A stretch of 64,000 nucleotides of DNA from Neorhizobium galegae (lineage in GTDB: Bacteria; Pseudomonadota; Alphaproteobacteria; Rhizobiales; Rhizobiaceae), in the NCBI RefSeq assembly GCF_017877135.1, contig NZ_JAGIPH010000002.1:124001-188000 (forward strand), in the 5' to 3' direction. The notes under the pieces were generated by a model. It worked only from the letters and a program-made list of their open reading frames with translations, searched no databases and was not told the origin of the DNA. The position numbers were made by a program, and so were the translations under genes. This document shows, piece by piece, positions 52,366 through 60,649 of the stretch. Position 1 is the stretch's first letter; every line of letters begins with the position of its first letter.

Positions 52366-53511
52366 TCAATACGGCGAATGCGCAATAATATCCTTGCCCA
52401 CGGCCTTGATGTCGCGCTTTCCGCAAAGCGCCATGGTGATGTCCATCTCCTTGGCGATGATGGATAGCGCAAGCTCGACGCCTTCCTTGCCCATGGCGCC
52501 GAGGCCGTAGAGGAAGGGGCGGCCTATATAGGTGCCCTTGGCGCCGAGCGCGACGGCCTTCAGCACGTCCTGGCCGGAGCGGATGCCGCTATCCAGATGC
52601 ACTTCGATGCGCTCGCCCACGGCATCGACGATCTTCGGCAGCATGCTGATGGCAGAGGGTGCGCCGTCGAGCTGGCGTCCGCCATGGTTGGAGACGATGA
52701 TGGCATCGGCGCCGGTGTCGGCAGCGGCGCGCGCATCCTCCTCGTCGAGAATGCCCTTGATGATCAGCTTGCCCTGCCAACGTTCCTTGATCCAGGCGAT
52801 ATCGGCCCAGGAGAGTCGCGGATCGAACTGTTCGGCCGTCCACACGCTGAGCGAGGAGAGGTCGGAGACATTTTTGGCATGGCCAACGATATTGCCGAAA
52901 CCGTGGCGCTTGGTGCGCGCCATGTCGAGGCACCATTTGGGCCGCGTTGCCATCTGCCAGATATGCTTGGGCGTGAATTTCGGCGGGGCCGACAGGCCGT
53001 TTCGCAAATCCTTGTGGCGCTGGCCGAGAATCTGCAGGTCGGCGGTGACGACAAGCGCCGAGCAGCCTGCGGTCTTGGCGCGTTCGATGAGGTTTTCGAT
53101 GAAGGCGCGGTCCTTCATCACGTAAAGCTGGAACCAGAACGGCTTGGTGGTGACGGAGGCGACGTCCTCGATCGAGCAGATGCTCATCGTCGAGAGCGTG
53201 AAGGGCACGCCGAACTCTTCGGCAGCCTTGGCCGCCAGCATCTCGCCATCGGCATGCTGCATGCCGGTCATGCCTGTCGGGGCAAGCGCCACCGGCATCG
53301 TCACCGGGTGGCCGATCATCTCACTTTTCAGCGACCGGTTCGTCATGTCCACCAGCACCCGCTGGCGCAGCTTGATCGCCGCAAAATCCTGCTCGTTTGC
53401 CCGGTATGTCCCCTCCGTCCACGAGCCGCTGTCGGCATAATCGAAGAACATCTTTGGCACGCGGCGGCGGGCGAGGTTTTTGAGGTCGGCAATGGTGAGC
53501 GGCTTGGACAT
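52366..53511 (-). CDS. lldD: FMN-dependent alpha-hydroxy-acid dehydrogenase (LldD-like)
   Basis: 381 residues from the ATG at 53511. The open frame runs further upstream to 53778, but the family start MSKPLTIADLKNLARRRVPKMFFDY is clear. FMN site and catalytic histidine lie in IIVSNHGGRQLDGAPSA; other motifs are PVALAPTGMTGMQH and VHLDSGIRSGQDVLKAVALGA. It oxidises L-lactate or a similar 2-hydroxy acid (for example glycolate) to the 2-oxo acid. Convergent with the metallophosphoesterase gene. Confidence 0.9.
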   Translation of the reverse strand: MSKPLTIADLKNLARRRVPKMFFDYADSGSWTEGTYRANEQDFAAIKLRQRVLVDMTNRSLKSEMIGHPVTMPVALAPTGMTGMQHADGEMLAAKAAEEFGVPFTLSTMSICSIEDVASVTTKPFWFQLYVMKDRAFIENLIERAKTAGCSALVVTADLQILGQRHKDLRNGLSAPPKFTPKHIWQMATRPKWCLDMARTKRHGFGNIVGHAKNVSDLSSLSVWTAEQFDPRLSWADIAWIKERWQGKLIIKGILDEEDARAAADTGADAIIVSNHGGRQLDGAPSAISMLPKIVDAVGERIEVHLDSGIRSGQDVLKAVALGAKGTYIGRPFLYGLGAMGKEGVELALSIIAKEMDITMALCGKRDIKAVGKDIIAHSPY

Positions 53512-53670
53512 GGGTGCGGTATTCTCCTCCGAAGGGCTTGCTAGATCACTAGCATATGGGGCGGGTGAGGAAAGCGAATTCCTTAAGAAGCAATCCAGGC
53601 GAGGCCCCCTGTGACACATTGTCTTGAGTATGATATAGGGTACTAAAACCAGACCGTAAAAAGGTGTCAA

Positions 53671-53916
53671 ATGCAGCGTGTGGAAGCCGAAGTGGCGGTC
53701 AGTGTCTCCGATATGAAGAAGAACCCGACCGCTGTCGTGGACGGGGCAAACGGACAGGCGGTTGCCGTCCTCAACCATAACCGAGTGATCGCCTACATGG
53801 TGCCGGCGCGGACATACGAAGCGCTGATGGATGCGCTTGACGACCAGACGCTTGCCGAAATTGCACGGGCACGGGCAGGGGATAAGGGCGTTCCGGTCGA
53901 ACTCGATGACCTATAG
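53671..53916 (+). CDS. Phd/YefM-family antitoxin
   Basis: 81 residues. The N-terminal antitoxin fold motif VSVSDMKKNPTAVVDGANGQAVAVLNHNRVIAYMVP is that of Phd/YefM. The C-terminal part binds the RelE-type partner. AAAAAGGTGTC ribosome site. Overlaps the toxin gene by 11 bp. Confidence 0.88.
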   Translation: MQRVEAEVAVSVSDMKKNPTAVVDGANGQAVAVLNHNRVIAYMVPARTYEALMDALDDQTLAEIARARAGDKGVPVELDDL

Positions 53917-54190
53917 GCTCGAGTTCCTGCCCGTAGCCCTCAAGGAATGGGAAAAACTCGGGGATACGTTGCGCGCCCAGTTCAAGCGCAAACTGGCTGA
54001 GCGGCTGGAGCATCCACGTGTCGCTGCCGATCTCCTGCGTGGCATGCCCGATCACTATAAGATCAAACTGCGCGCCGCCGGATATCGGCTGGTCTACCGG
54101 GTGGAAGACACACGCATCACCGTGGTTGTCGTTGCCGTCGGCAAGCGGGAGCGTTCGGCTGTCTACAAGGCCAGCCAAACGCGGTCATAG
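53906..54190 (+). CDS. RelE/ParE-family toxin
   Basis: 94 residues from the ATG at 53906 inside the antitoxin end; a longer frame to 53831 overlaps it more and is rejected. RelE hallmarks: YRLEFLPVALKEWEKLGD, KLAERLEHPRVAAD, and the C-terminal VVAVGKRERSAVYKAS with YRLVYRVED. It would cut mRNA at the ribosome when freed from the antitoxin. Convergent with guaD. Confidence 0.9.
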   Translation: MTYRLEFLPVALKEWEKLGDTLRAQFKRKLAERLEHPRVAADLLRGMPDHYKIKLRAAGYRLVYRVEDTRITVVVVAVGKRERSAVYKASQTRS

Positions 54191-55492
54191 CCCGCTCTTC
54201 ATCGCCCGTCCCGCCACATAAGTCTCCATCACGCTGCGGTCATCCCCCAGCGTCTGCAGCAGGAAAAGCTCCTCCGGCAGCGTGCTGATCGTTTCCATGC
54301 GCAGTTTCATCGCGGGGGTCGCTGCGGCATCGAGCACCACAATGTCGGCGTCTGTGCCTTCCTCCAAGGTGCCGATGCGGTCTGCGAGCGACAGCGCTTC
54401 GGCATTGCCGCGCGTCATGTGATAAAAACTGTCGAGCGGGTTCAGGCGCTCGCCGAGCAGCTGCTGGATCTTGTAGCCTTCGTCCAGCGTCTTCAGCATG
54501 GAATAGCTGGAGCCGCCGCCGATATCGGTGGCGACCCCGATCCGCACCGGCTTTTCCCGGCGTGCGAGCGCCTTCAGCGGAAACAGGCCCGAGCCGAGAA
54601 AGAGGTTGGAGGTCGGGCAATGCACCGCCACCGAGCCGGTGTCTGCCAGCACGTCTGCCTCGCGCTCCGACAGATGGATGGCATGGCCGAGCAGGGTCTT
54701 CTTTCCGAGAAGTCCGTAGCGGGCATAGATATCGGTGTAGTCGGTCGCTTCAGGGTAAAGCTCGCAGGTGTAGCGGATCTCGTCGTGGTTTTCCGACAGA
54801 TGTGTCTGGATATGCAGGTCGGGAAATTCTTGCGCCAGCGCCTGCGCGGCGCTCATCTGGCCCGGCGTCGAGGTGATGGCAAAACGCGGCGTGATCGCGA
54901 CGTGGTTTCTGCCCTTGCCGTGCCATTCCTCGATCACCGCGCGGGTTTCGTCATAACCGAGCTGGGCGGTGTCGAGCAGGCCCTGCGGTGCGTTGCGGTC
55001 CATCATCACCTTGCCGCCCACCATCAGCATGTTGCGGCGCATGGCTTCGGCAAAGAAGGCATCGGCGGAGGTTTTGTGAACCGAGCAATAGGCAACGGCC
55101 GTGGTCGTTCCCTGGCGCAGGAATTCGTCATAAAAATGCGTGGCGATGCGTGCCGCATGGGCGGTTTCCACGAAGCGGCATTCCTCGGGAAACGTGTAGG
55201 TGTCCAGCCATTCGAGCAGGTTTGCGGCGTAGGAGGCAATCACCTGCATCTGCGGAAAATGCACATGCGTGTCGATGAGGCCGGGCAGGATGAGGTGCGG
55301 GCGGTGATCCACCTCCTCGGCGGTCTCAGGAGCGTGCGCCTTCACGTCGCGATAAGCGCCGGCTTTGACGATGCGACCATCCTTGATCAGCAGCCCGCCA
55401 TCCTCCTCATAGAGGTAGCTTGCGGTATCGGCGAGGCTTTCGGGCGCGCGGTGGAAGGACAGAAGGCGGCCGCGCAGGAGAAGGCATGTCAT
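54185..55492 (-). CDS. guaD: Guanine deaminase GuaD
   Basis: 435 residues, amidohydrolase fold. PGLIDTHVHFPQMQVIASYAANLLEWLDTYTFPEE carries the HxH zinc ligands and the guanine-deaminase-specific pattern; TRFAITSTPGQM-like RFAITSTPGQ, HLSENHDEI and GVATDIGGGSSYSML with the aspartate follow. It deaminates guanine to xanthine for xanthine dehydrogenase. It overlaps the puuD stop by 1 bp and follows puuD in the same orientation. Confidence 0.95.
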   Translation of the reverse strand: MTCLLLRGRLLSFHRAPESLADTASYLYEEDGGLLIKDGRIVKAGAYRDVKAHAPETAEEVDHRPHLILPGLIDTHVHFPQMQVIASYAANLLEWLDTYTFPEECRFVETAHAARIATHFYDEFLRQGTTTAVAYCSVHKTSADAFFAEAMRRNMLMVGGKVMMDRNAPQGLLDTAQLGYDETRAVIEEWHGKGRNHVAITPRFAITSTPGQMSAAQALAQEFPDLHIQTHLSENHDEIRYTCELYPEATDYTDIYARYGLLGKKTLLGHAIHLSEREADVLADTGSVAVHCPTSNLFLGSGLFPLKALARREKPVRIGVATDIGGGSSYSMLKTLDEGYKIQQLLGERLNPLDSFYHMTRGNAEALSLADRIGTLEEGTDADIVVLDAAATPAMKLRMETISTLPEELFLLQTLGDDRSVMETYVAGRAMKSGL

Positions 55493-56724
55493 TATCGTGT
55501 GGCTCCGGTGGCGCTCTCATACCACGCGGTCAGAAGCTTGCGCTCCTCCGGCGTGATGGCTGTGATATTGCCGGGCGGCATGGCATGGCTGCGGCCGGCC
55601 TGGATATAGATCTCGTGGGCATGGGCGGCAATCTCGCCATCCGTTTCGAATTTTACCCCTTTTGGCGCAAAACTGATGCCCTCCCATGCGGGTTCTGCCG
55701 CATGGCACATGGCGCAGCGCCCCTGCACGACATCGCGGGCGGAGGCGAAATGCACGTCGCTCGCAAATTTCTGCTGGACGGGCGACAGCGAAACCTCCGT
55801 CTCGCCCGTCAGCACTTTTGGCACGGTCGACAGCCACATGATGAGGATGAACAGGATCACCGTGACGAGCCATGTCCAGGTCGGCTTTCCCTTGCGGGCA
55901 TGGGTGGTGTTGAACCAGTGGCGGATCGTGACGCCCATCAGAAACACCAGCGCAGCGATGATCCAGTTAAACTGCGTACCAAAGGCCAGCGGATAATGGT
56001 TCGACAGCATGAAGAAGATGACGGGCAGCGTCAGGTAGTTGTTGTGCAGCGAGCGCTGCTTGGCGATGCGGCCATATTTCGGATCGGGCGTGCGCCCGGC
56101 AATCAGGTCGGCGACGACGATCTTCTGGTTGGGAATGATGATGAAGAAGACATTGGCCGACATGATGGTGGCGGTGAAGGCGCCGAGATGCAGGAAGGCG
56201 GCGCGGCCGGTAAACACCTGTGTATAGCCCCAGGCCATGGCGACCAGCACGACATAGAGGAGCGCCATCAGGCCCCAGGTATTATTGCCGATGGGTGATT
56301 TGCAGAGCTGGTCATAGATGATCCAGCCAACCGACAGCGAGGCGATGGACAGACAGATCGCCTGCCAGGGGGCCAGTTCCAGAATGCTGTGGTCGATGAG
56401 GAAGAGATCCGCGCCGCCATAATAGACGATCGCGAGCATCAGGAAGCCGGACATCCAGGTGGCATAACTTTCCCACTTGAACCAGGTCAGGTGCTCCGGC
56501 ATGGAGGCTGGCGCCACGAGATATTTCTGGATGTGGTAGAAGCCGCCGCCATGCACCTGCCATTCCTCGCCATAGGCGCCGGCCGGCAGATGGGGACGTT
56601 TCACCAGCCCGAGATCGAGTGCGATGAAATAGAAGGACGAACCGATCCAGGCAATCGCAGTGATCACATGCAGCCAGCGCGCGGCAAAGCTCAGCCATTC
56701 CCAGGCGATGGCATATTCGTACAT
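55492..56724 (-). CDS. puuD: Membrane urate hydroxylase PuuD with a cytochrome c-type site
   Basis: 410 residues. Seven or eight membrane helices in the first ~290 residues, beginning EWLSFAARWLHVITAIAWIGSSFYFIALD, the PuuD/DUF989-type core. The C-terminal soluble part has the haem c motif CAMCH in QGRCAMCHAAEPAW and later MPPGNITAITPEERKLL. PuuD oxidises urate to 5-hydroxyisourate using the respiratory chain and is an alternative to uricase, which is not present here. Immediately precedes guaD. Confidence 0.95.
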   Translation of the reverse strand: MYEYAIAWEWLSFAARWLHVITAIAWIGSSFYFIALDLGLVKRPHLPAGAYGEEWQVHGGGFYHIQKYLVAPASMPEHLTWFKWESYATWMSGFLMLAIVYYGGADLFLIDHSILELAPWQAICLSIASLSVGWIIYDQLCKSPIGNNTWGLMALLYVVLVAMAWGYTQVFTGRAAFLHLGAFTATIMSANVFFIIIPNQKIVVADLIAGRTPDPKYGRIAKQRSLHNNYLTLPVIFFMLSNHYPLAFGTQFNWIIAALVFLMGVTIRHWFNTTHARKGKPTWTWLVTVILFILIMWLSTVPKVLTGETEVSLSPVQQKFASDVHFASARDVVQGRCAMCHAAEPAWEGISFAPKGVKFETDGEIAAHAHEIYIQAGRSHAMPPGNITAITPEERKLLTAWYESATGATR

Positions 56725-56994
56725 TCCAGAATCCCTTCTTGTTCCCCGGCCAGATACTTTGCGAAAATTTTAAGACGAAGGGAAGCGGAAAGGGTGCGCC
56801 GCAACAGATGCCATGCGGTGAAAACGGCCGCGGGCGAGGCTGGCGCGAGGCTGTCGGCAACTGTCATTTGTGCATCGCGACAAATGCGGCTTAGCCGCTG
56901 CATGCGAATGCGCTAAAGTGGTCGTCGCAATGCAGCCGGTGAAGGCAAGCATGCCACCGGCGATGACATGCACGCATCAACGGAGAGTAAGCTC

Positions 56995-57333
56995 ATGCGA
57001 GGCATTCCGATACTGATGGTGGTTGCGTCTGCGTTCCCGTCCGGCCTTTTCGCCCATGAGGCGCTGTCCGGGTGGAAGTATGAAGCCTTCTGTTGCAATG
57101 GCAACGAGCACAATGGCGATTGCCAGATGATCTCGACGAAGAATGTCAAGGTGACGCCGCAGGGCTATGATATCTCGCTGCGGCCCGGCGAACACCGGCT
57201 GGTGACGCGGAGCCACGAATTTATCGTGCCGCAGAGCCAGACGCGCCGCAGTGGCGACGAGGACTATCATCTCTGTCTCTATCCGAATGAGGATACGCTG
57301 CGCTGCTTCTACGCGCCGGACATGGGCTATTGA
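56995..57333 (+). CDS. Secreted hypothetical protein
   Basis: 112 residues from the ATG at 56995 (GGAG ribosome site 8 nt upstream; an in-frame ATG at 56968 is less likely). Signal peptide MRGIPILMVVASAFPSGLFA. Six or so cysteines (YEAFCCNGN, GDCQMIS, HLCLYPNE, LRCFY) suggest disulphides. Unknown family. Divergent from puuD and convergent with the first LysR gene. Confidence 0.7.
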   Translation: MRGIPILMVVASAFPSGLFAHEALSGWKYEAFCCNGNEHNGDCQMISTKNVKVTPQGYDISLRPGEHRLVTRSHEFIVPQSQTRRSGDEDYHLCLYPNEDTLRCFYAPDMGY

Positions 57334-58232
57334 CCCGGTGACACCCAAGCCGGCAGGGTCTTCGCGATCCACTCGCGGAAGGCGATCACCTTTGCCGATT
57401 TCCGGCGGCTTTTCGGCGAGATCAGCCAGTAGCTCAGGTCGTCCGTCTTGAAGACATCGAAGGGCAGGATCAGGCGGCCGGCCTCCAGTTCCTCGCGGTG
57501 AAGAAACGGGCTGAGCAGCGCCACGCCGTGGCCGGCAATGGCGGCGCTGCCTTCCAGATCCAGCGCACCGTCGGCATCGATGGTGATCGTGCTGGGGAGG
57601 GCAGTGTCGATGCCGTTCGAGCGAAACCAGATCCCCCACCATTTGCTGCTGGCGCCGATCAGCGGCAGTTTCAGAAGATCCGCCGGGGTGGTTGCGCCGC
57701 CGATTGTCTCGGCGAGCTTCGGGCTCAGCATGGGTGCATAGGTGAGCCGGAACAGTTCCTGCGCCTCCATATCCGCCGGCGGCCGCTCGCCCCGCCAGAT
57801 GGCGACATCGGCATTGTCGATGCTGAACTCCGCCGGTTTGTCCATGCGCAGGATACGCACCGCCAGCCCCGGATGCTGCAACTGGAAGGCGCCGATATGG
57901 CGAGCAAGCCAGTGAGAGGCAAAGGTCGGCGTCGAACGGATTTCCAGAATGCCGTCCGCCTGTTCGCGTGCGTCGGCCAGCGCATCGGTCAGGAGTGCAA
58001 ACGCGTCCACGATCTTCGGCAGCATGCGCTCGCCGGTCGCCGTCAGGATGCTGCGCCGCGCCTGCCGGAGAAACAGCATCTCGCCGACATGCTCCTCCAG
58101 AAGCCTGATCTGGTAGCTGACCGCCGTTTGCGTCATGCCGAGTTCCTCGCCCGCTCTGGTGAAGCTGCCAAGCCGCGCCACGGACTCAAACACCCGGATC
58201 GCGTTGAGCGGCACCTTGCGTGACAGCTTCAT
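57327..58232 (-). CDS. LysR-family regulator (GcvA-like), copy 1
   Basis: 301 residues. Helix-turn-helix LPLNAIRVFESVA-type start (here VPLNAIRVFESVARLGSFTRAGEELGMTQTAVSYQ) and effector domain with GILEIRSTPTFASHWLARHIG. It is clearly paralogous to the regulator at 58576-59493. Divergent from a small ORF; two TGGTATGTC repeats 21 bp apart sit in the shared gap. Target genes are not identified; the neighbouring purine genes are candidates. Confidence 0.93.
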   Translation of the reverse strand: MKLSRKVPLNAIRVFESVARLGSFTRAGEELGMTQTAVSYQIRLLEEHVGEMLFLRQARRSILTATGERMLPKIVDAFALLTDALADAREQADGILEIRSTPTFASHWLARHIGAFQLQHPGLAVRILRMDKPAEFSIDNADVAIWRGERPPADMEAQELFRLTYAPMLSPKLAETIGGATTPADLLKLPLIGASSKWWGIWFRSNGIDTALPSTITIDADGALDLEGSAAIAGHGVALLSPFLHREELEAGRLILPFDVFKTDDLSYWLISPKSRRKSAKVIAFREWIAKTLPAWVSPGQ

Positions 58233-58270
58233 CGATAAGCTCTCTTTCTGGCTGCTGTTTTCGATTGAAT

Positions 58271-58300
58271 TGGTATGTCGCCGTAAACGGATGGTATGTC
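58271..58300. promoter_or_regulatory. Tandem TGGTATGTC repeats in the LysR divergent promoter
   Basis: TGGTATGTC occurs at 58271-58279 and 58292-58300, 21 bp apart (two helical turns), each followed by a CG-containing tail (GCCG, ATCG). The spacing suits a protein dimer bound on one face. A bulged dyad (ATATC...GATAT) is just downstream at 58306-58333. Confidence 0.5.
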
Positions 58301-58357
58301 ATCGCATATCGGCTCATCTGTCGAGCCAGATATCAAAAAAACATAGATTTGGAGACG

Positions 58358-58564
58358 ATGATGGCGGTCTGGACCAGAGGTTCTGCCGGGTGGAGACGCG
58401 TGTTCTCGTTCTGGCTGAAACCGGCGTGGCGGCGTTCACCAATTCCTGTCACTGAACTGCCCGATGCGCTGCGCATCGATGTATCGGCGCCACCGCCACA
58501 GCTCCCGGCACGACAGGACGAGCTGTGGGAGCGCATTCGCACGGCGCGATTGCCACGGCTTTGA
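58358..58564 (+). CDS. Small DUF1127-like protein opposite LysR copy 1
   Basis: 68 residues from the ATG at 58358 (TTGGAGACG ribosome site). W/R-rich start MMAVWTRGSAGWRRVFSFWL, then ELPDALRIDVSAPPP, which loosely resembles the DUF1127 L..LP..LL.DIG core. Acts possibly like the VtlR-controlled small proteins of Brucella; that comparison is inference. Divergent from LysR copy 1. Confidence 0.55.
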   Translation: MMAVWTRGSAGWRRVFSFWLKPAWRRSPIPVTELPDALRIDVSAPPPQLPARQDELWERIRTARLPRL

Positions 58565-58575
58565 TGCCTTTTGCG

Positions 58576-59493
58576 TCACGCCGTGCTGTCGGGCGGGCCC
58601 GCATCAAAATCCGGCAGCGCCTTCTTGAGGAAGTCGCGGAAGGCGCGGATCTTGGCGGTGTGGCGGCGCGCGTGCGGATAGACCAGCCAGTAGTGCGATC
58701 CATCCTCGCAGGTCAGCGGAAAGGGCTGGATGAGCCGACCCATCGCCACGTCGTCCTGGTAGAATTCCGGGCGCAGAATGGCCACGCCATGACCGGCCAT
58801 GGCGGCGGCCGCTTCGACGGACTGCGCGCCAAGCCGGGTGCGTGACCGGTCTTCGAGCGGCGCATCGGGATGGCCGGCCGCCGTAAACCACAGCCTCCAC
58901 CAGGGATCGCTCGGATCGATGATCTTCAGCTTCAGGAGATCGAGCGGTTCCCTGACGCCGCCGATCGTCTCGGCAAGCTTGGGGGAGAGCATCGGCGTAA
59001 AATGATTGCGCATGACGAAATGCGCCTGCAGGCCAGGCCATTCGCCCTTGCCGGATCGAATGGCAAGATCCGCCTCGGTCTTTGAAAAATCGATGACCTC
59101 CTGCGAGGTCTCCAGGCGCACCGCAAGGTTTGGATTGTCGAGCTGGAAAATGCCGAGATGACGCGCCAGCCACTGGCTGGCAAAGGTGGTTGTGGCGTGA
59201 ATGATGAGGGTGCCGTCGGCAACGCCCTGCATCTCGCTGACGGCCGACCGCAGCAGGTCAAACCCGTCGGACACCTTGGGCGCCAGCCGCTGCCCGGCGT
59301 CTGTCAGCAGGATCTTGCGCGGCTGGCGCAGGAACAGGATTTCGCCCAGCGTATCCTCCAGCAGTTTCACCTGGTAGCTCACGGCCGTCTGTGTCAGGCC
59401 AAGTTCTTCGCCGGCCTTGGTAAAGCTCAGGTGGCGCGCCACCGCCTCGAACACCCGCAAGGCATTCAGCGGGAACTGTTTCGACATTTTCAT
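58576..59493 (-). CDS. LysR-family regulator (GcvA-like), copy 2
   Basis: 305 residues, same architecture as copy 1: FPLNALRVFEAVARHLSFTKAGEELGLTQTAVSYQ, then LGEILFLRQPRKILLTDAG. About half the residues match copy 1 by eye, so they are tandem paralogues with different effectors. Divergent from the DUF1127-like gene at 59600. Confidence 0.93.
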   Translation of the reverse strand: MKMSKQFPLNALRVFEAVARHLSFTKAGEELGLTQTAVSYQVKLLEDTLGEILFLRQPRKILLTDAGQRLAPKVSDGFDLLRSAVSEMQGVADGTLIIHATTTFASQWLARHLGIFQLDNPNLAVRLETSQEVIDFSKTEADLAIRSGKGEWPGLQAHFVMRNHFTPMLSPKLAETIGGVREPLDLLKLKIIDPSDPWWRLWFTAAGHPDAPLEDRSRTRLGAQSVEAAAAMAGHGVAILRPEFYQDDVAMGRLIQPFPLTCEDGSHYWLVYPHARRHTAKIRAFRDFLKKALPDFDAGPPDSTA

Positions 59494-59599
59494 TGCATCA
59501 ATCCTCTTGATCCATGCAGACGAAGCTTCGATTGGATCCTCGCCGTCTTTTCCCGCATCCTAAAGACAATTCACTCGACAGGATAGAGGGAGCAAGTCC

Positions 59600-59842
59600 A
59601 TGAGTTTGCACGAAATTAGAGGTGTCGTACGGCCGAGACTGCTGCTTGATATGTGGCGCCGGATCGGCGTGTGGCTTGGCGGAAAGAGCAGGCCACGCAG
59701 CAATGCGCTTCATCTGGAGGAGATGCCGGCATCGCAGTTGCAGGACATCGGGTTTTGCGATGGGCGCCAGACACGTCACGGTGTGCCGCACAAGACCGCC
59801 TTTGACGCTGCCCGCGATGCCATGCTGCGCCGGTCGTTATGA
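59600..59842 (+). CDS. DUF1127-like small protein
   Basis: 80 residues. LLLDMWRRIGVWLGGK, then LHLEEMPASQLQDIGFCDGR, a clear DUF1127-type core. Such proteins are common in rhizobia and include targets of LysR-type regulators and regulators of phosphate/carbon; function here unknown. Divergent from LysR copy 2 and convergent with xdhC, overlapping its stop by a few bases. Confidence 0.75.
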   Translation: MSLHEIRGVVRPRLLLDMWRRIGVWLGGKSRPRSNALHLEEMPASQLQDIGFCDGRQTRHGVPHKTAFDAARDAMLRRSL

Positions 59843-60649
59843 AGATGCGCCGGGGAGGCTCGCATAAACGGCGAGCAGTTCGGCGGCCACCAGCGCTGCG
59901 ATGACGGCTGGACGCTTGTCACGCACCGTTGTGCCCCCTATGGGCAGGATGAGCCGATCGGCGGAGAGGACGCCGTCCGTTTCCCGCGCCAGCCAGTTTC
60001 GGAACGTTGCGCGCTTGGTGGCCGAACCGATCATGCCGACATAAGGCAGATCGGTGCGGGAAAGCGCCTCGCGGGCGATCAGAAAATCCAGCGCGTGATC
60101 GTGGGTGAGGATGAGGACGGCGCTGCCGGGGGCAAGGTTTTTAACCAGCGCTTCCGGCATGGCGACATGGTGCGTTTTTACGCCCTCGGGCAAGCCTTCC
60201 AGCGCCTCGGCGCGCGTCTCGACCACGGTAACGGCAAAGGGCAGGGGCAGGAGCGTGCGCGCCAGCGCCTGCCCGACATGGCCAGCGCCGAACAGCATGA
60301 CTCCGGGGAAGGCGGCAGACTCTGCGGCAGCGCGTGCCCGAAGGTCAGCGGCCATCTGTGGCGTCACCGTCTCGAAACTCAGCAGCGTGCGCCCGCCGCA
60401 GCACTGGCCGATATCAGGGCCGAGCGGAATGTCCATCTCGCCCAGACCTTGGCCGTCGAGCATGCGACGTGCATTGTCGATGGCCATGAATTCCAGCTGC
60501 CCACCGCCGATCGTGCCCCAGCTTGCGGTGGGGGCAACGAGCATGATGGCGCCTGCCTCACGCGGCGTCGATCCCTTGGCCTGGCGGATCGTCACGCAGA
60601 CGCAAGCGGAATGCCTGTTGAGAAACAGTTCTAGCCCGGCGTCAGACAT
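59837..60649 (-). CDS. xdhC: Xanthine dehydrogenase accessory protein XdhC
   Basis: 270 residues from the ATG at 60649 (MSDAGLELFLNRHSA); an in-frame start at 60673 is less likely. XdhC/CoxI motifs: VTIRQAKGSTPREAGAIMLV, WGTIGGGQLEFMAI, GQCCGGR and the NAD-binding-like MLFGAGHVGQALAR. It inserts the sulfurated molybdenum cofactor into XdhB. Overlaps the HWE kinase gene by 8 bp, separated from xdhB only by that kinase. Confidence 0.95.
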   Translation of the reverse strand: MSDAGLELFLNRHSACVCVTIRQAKGSTPREAGAIMLVAPTASWGTIGGGQLEFMAIDNARRMLDGQGLGEMDIPLGPDIGQCCGGRTLLSFETVTPQMAADLRARAAAESAAFPGVMLFGAGHVGQALARTLLPLPFAVTVVETRAEALEGLPEGVKTHHVAMPEALVKNLAPGSAVLILTHDHALDFLIAREALSRTDLPYVGMIGSATKRATFRNWLARETDGVLSADRLILPIGGTTVRDKRPAVIAALVAAELLAVYASLPGASS

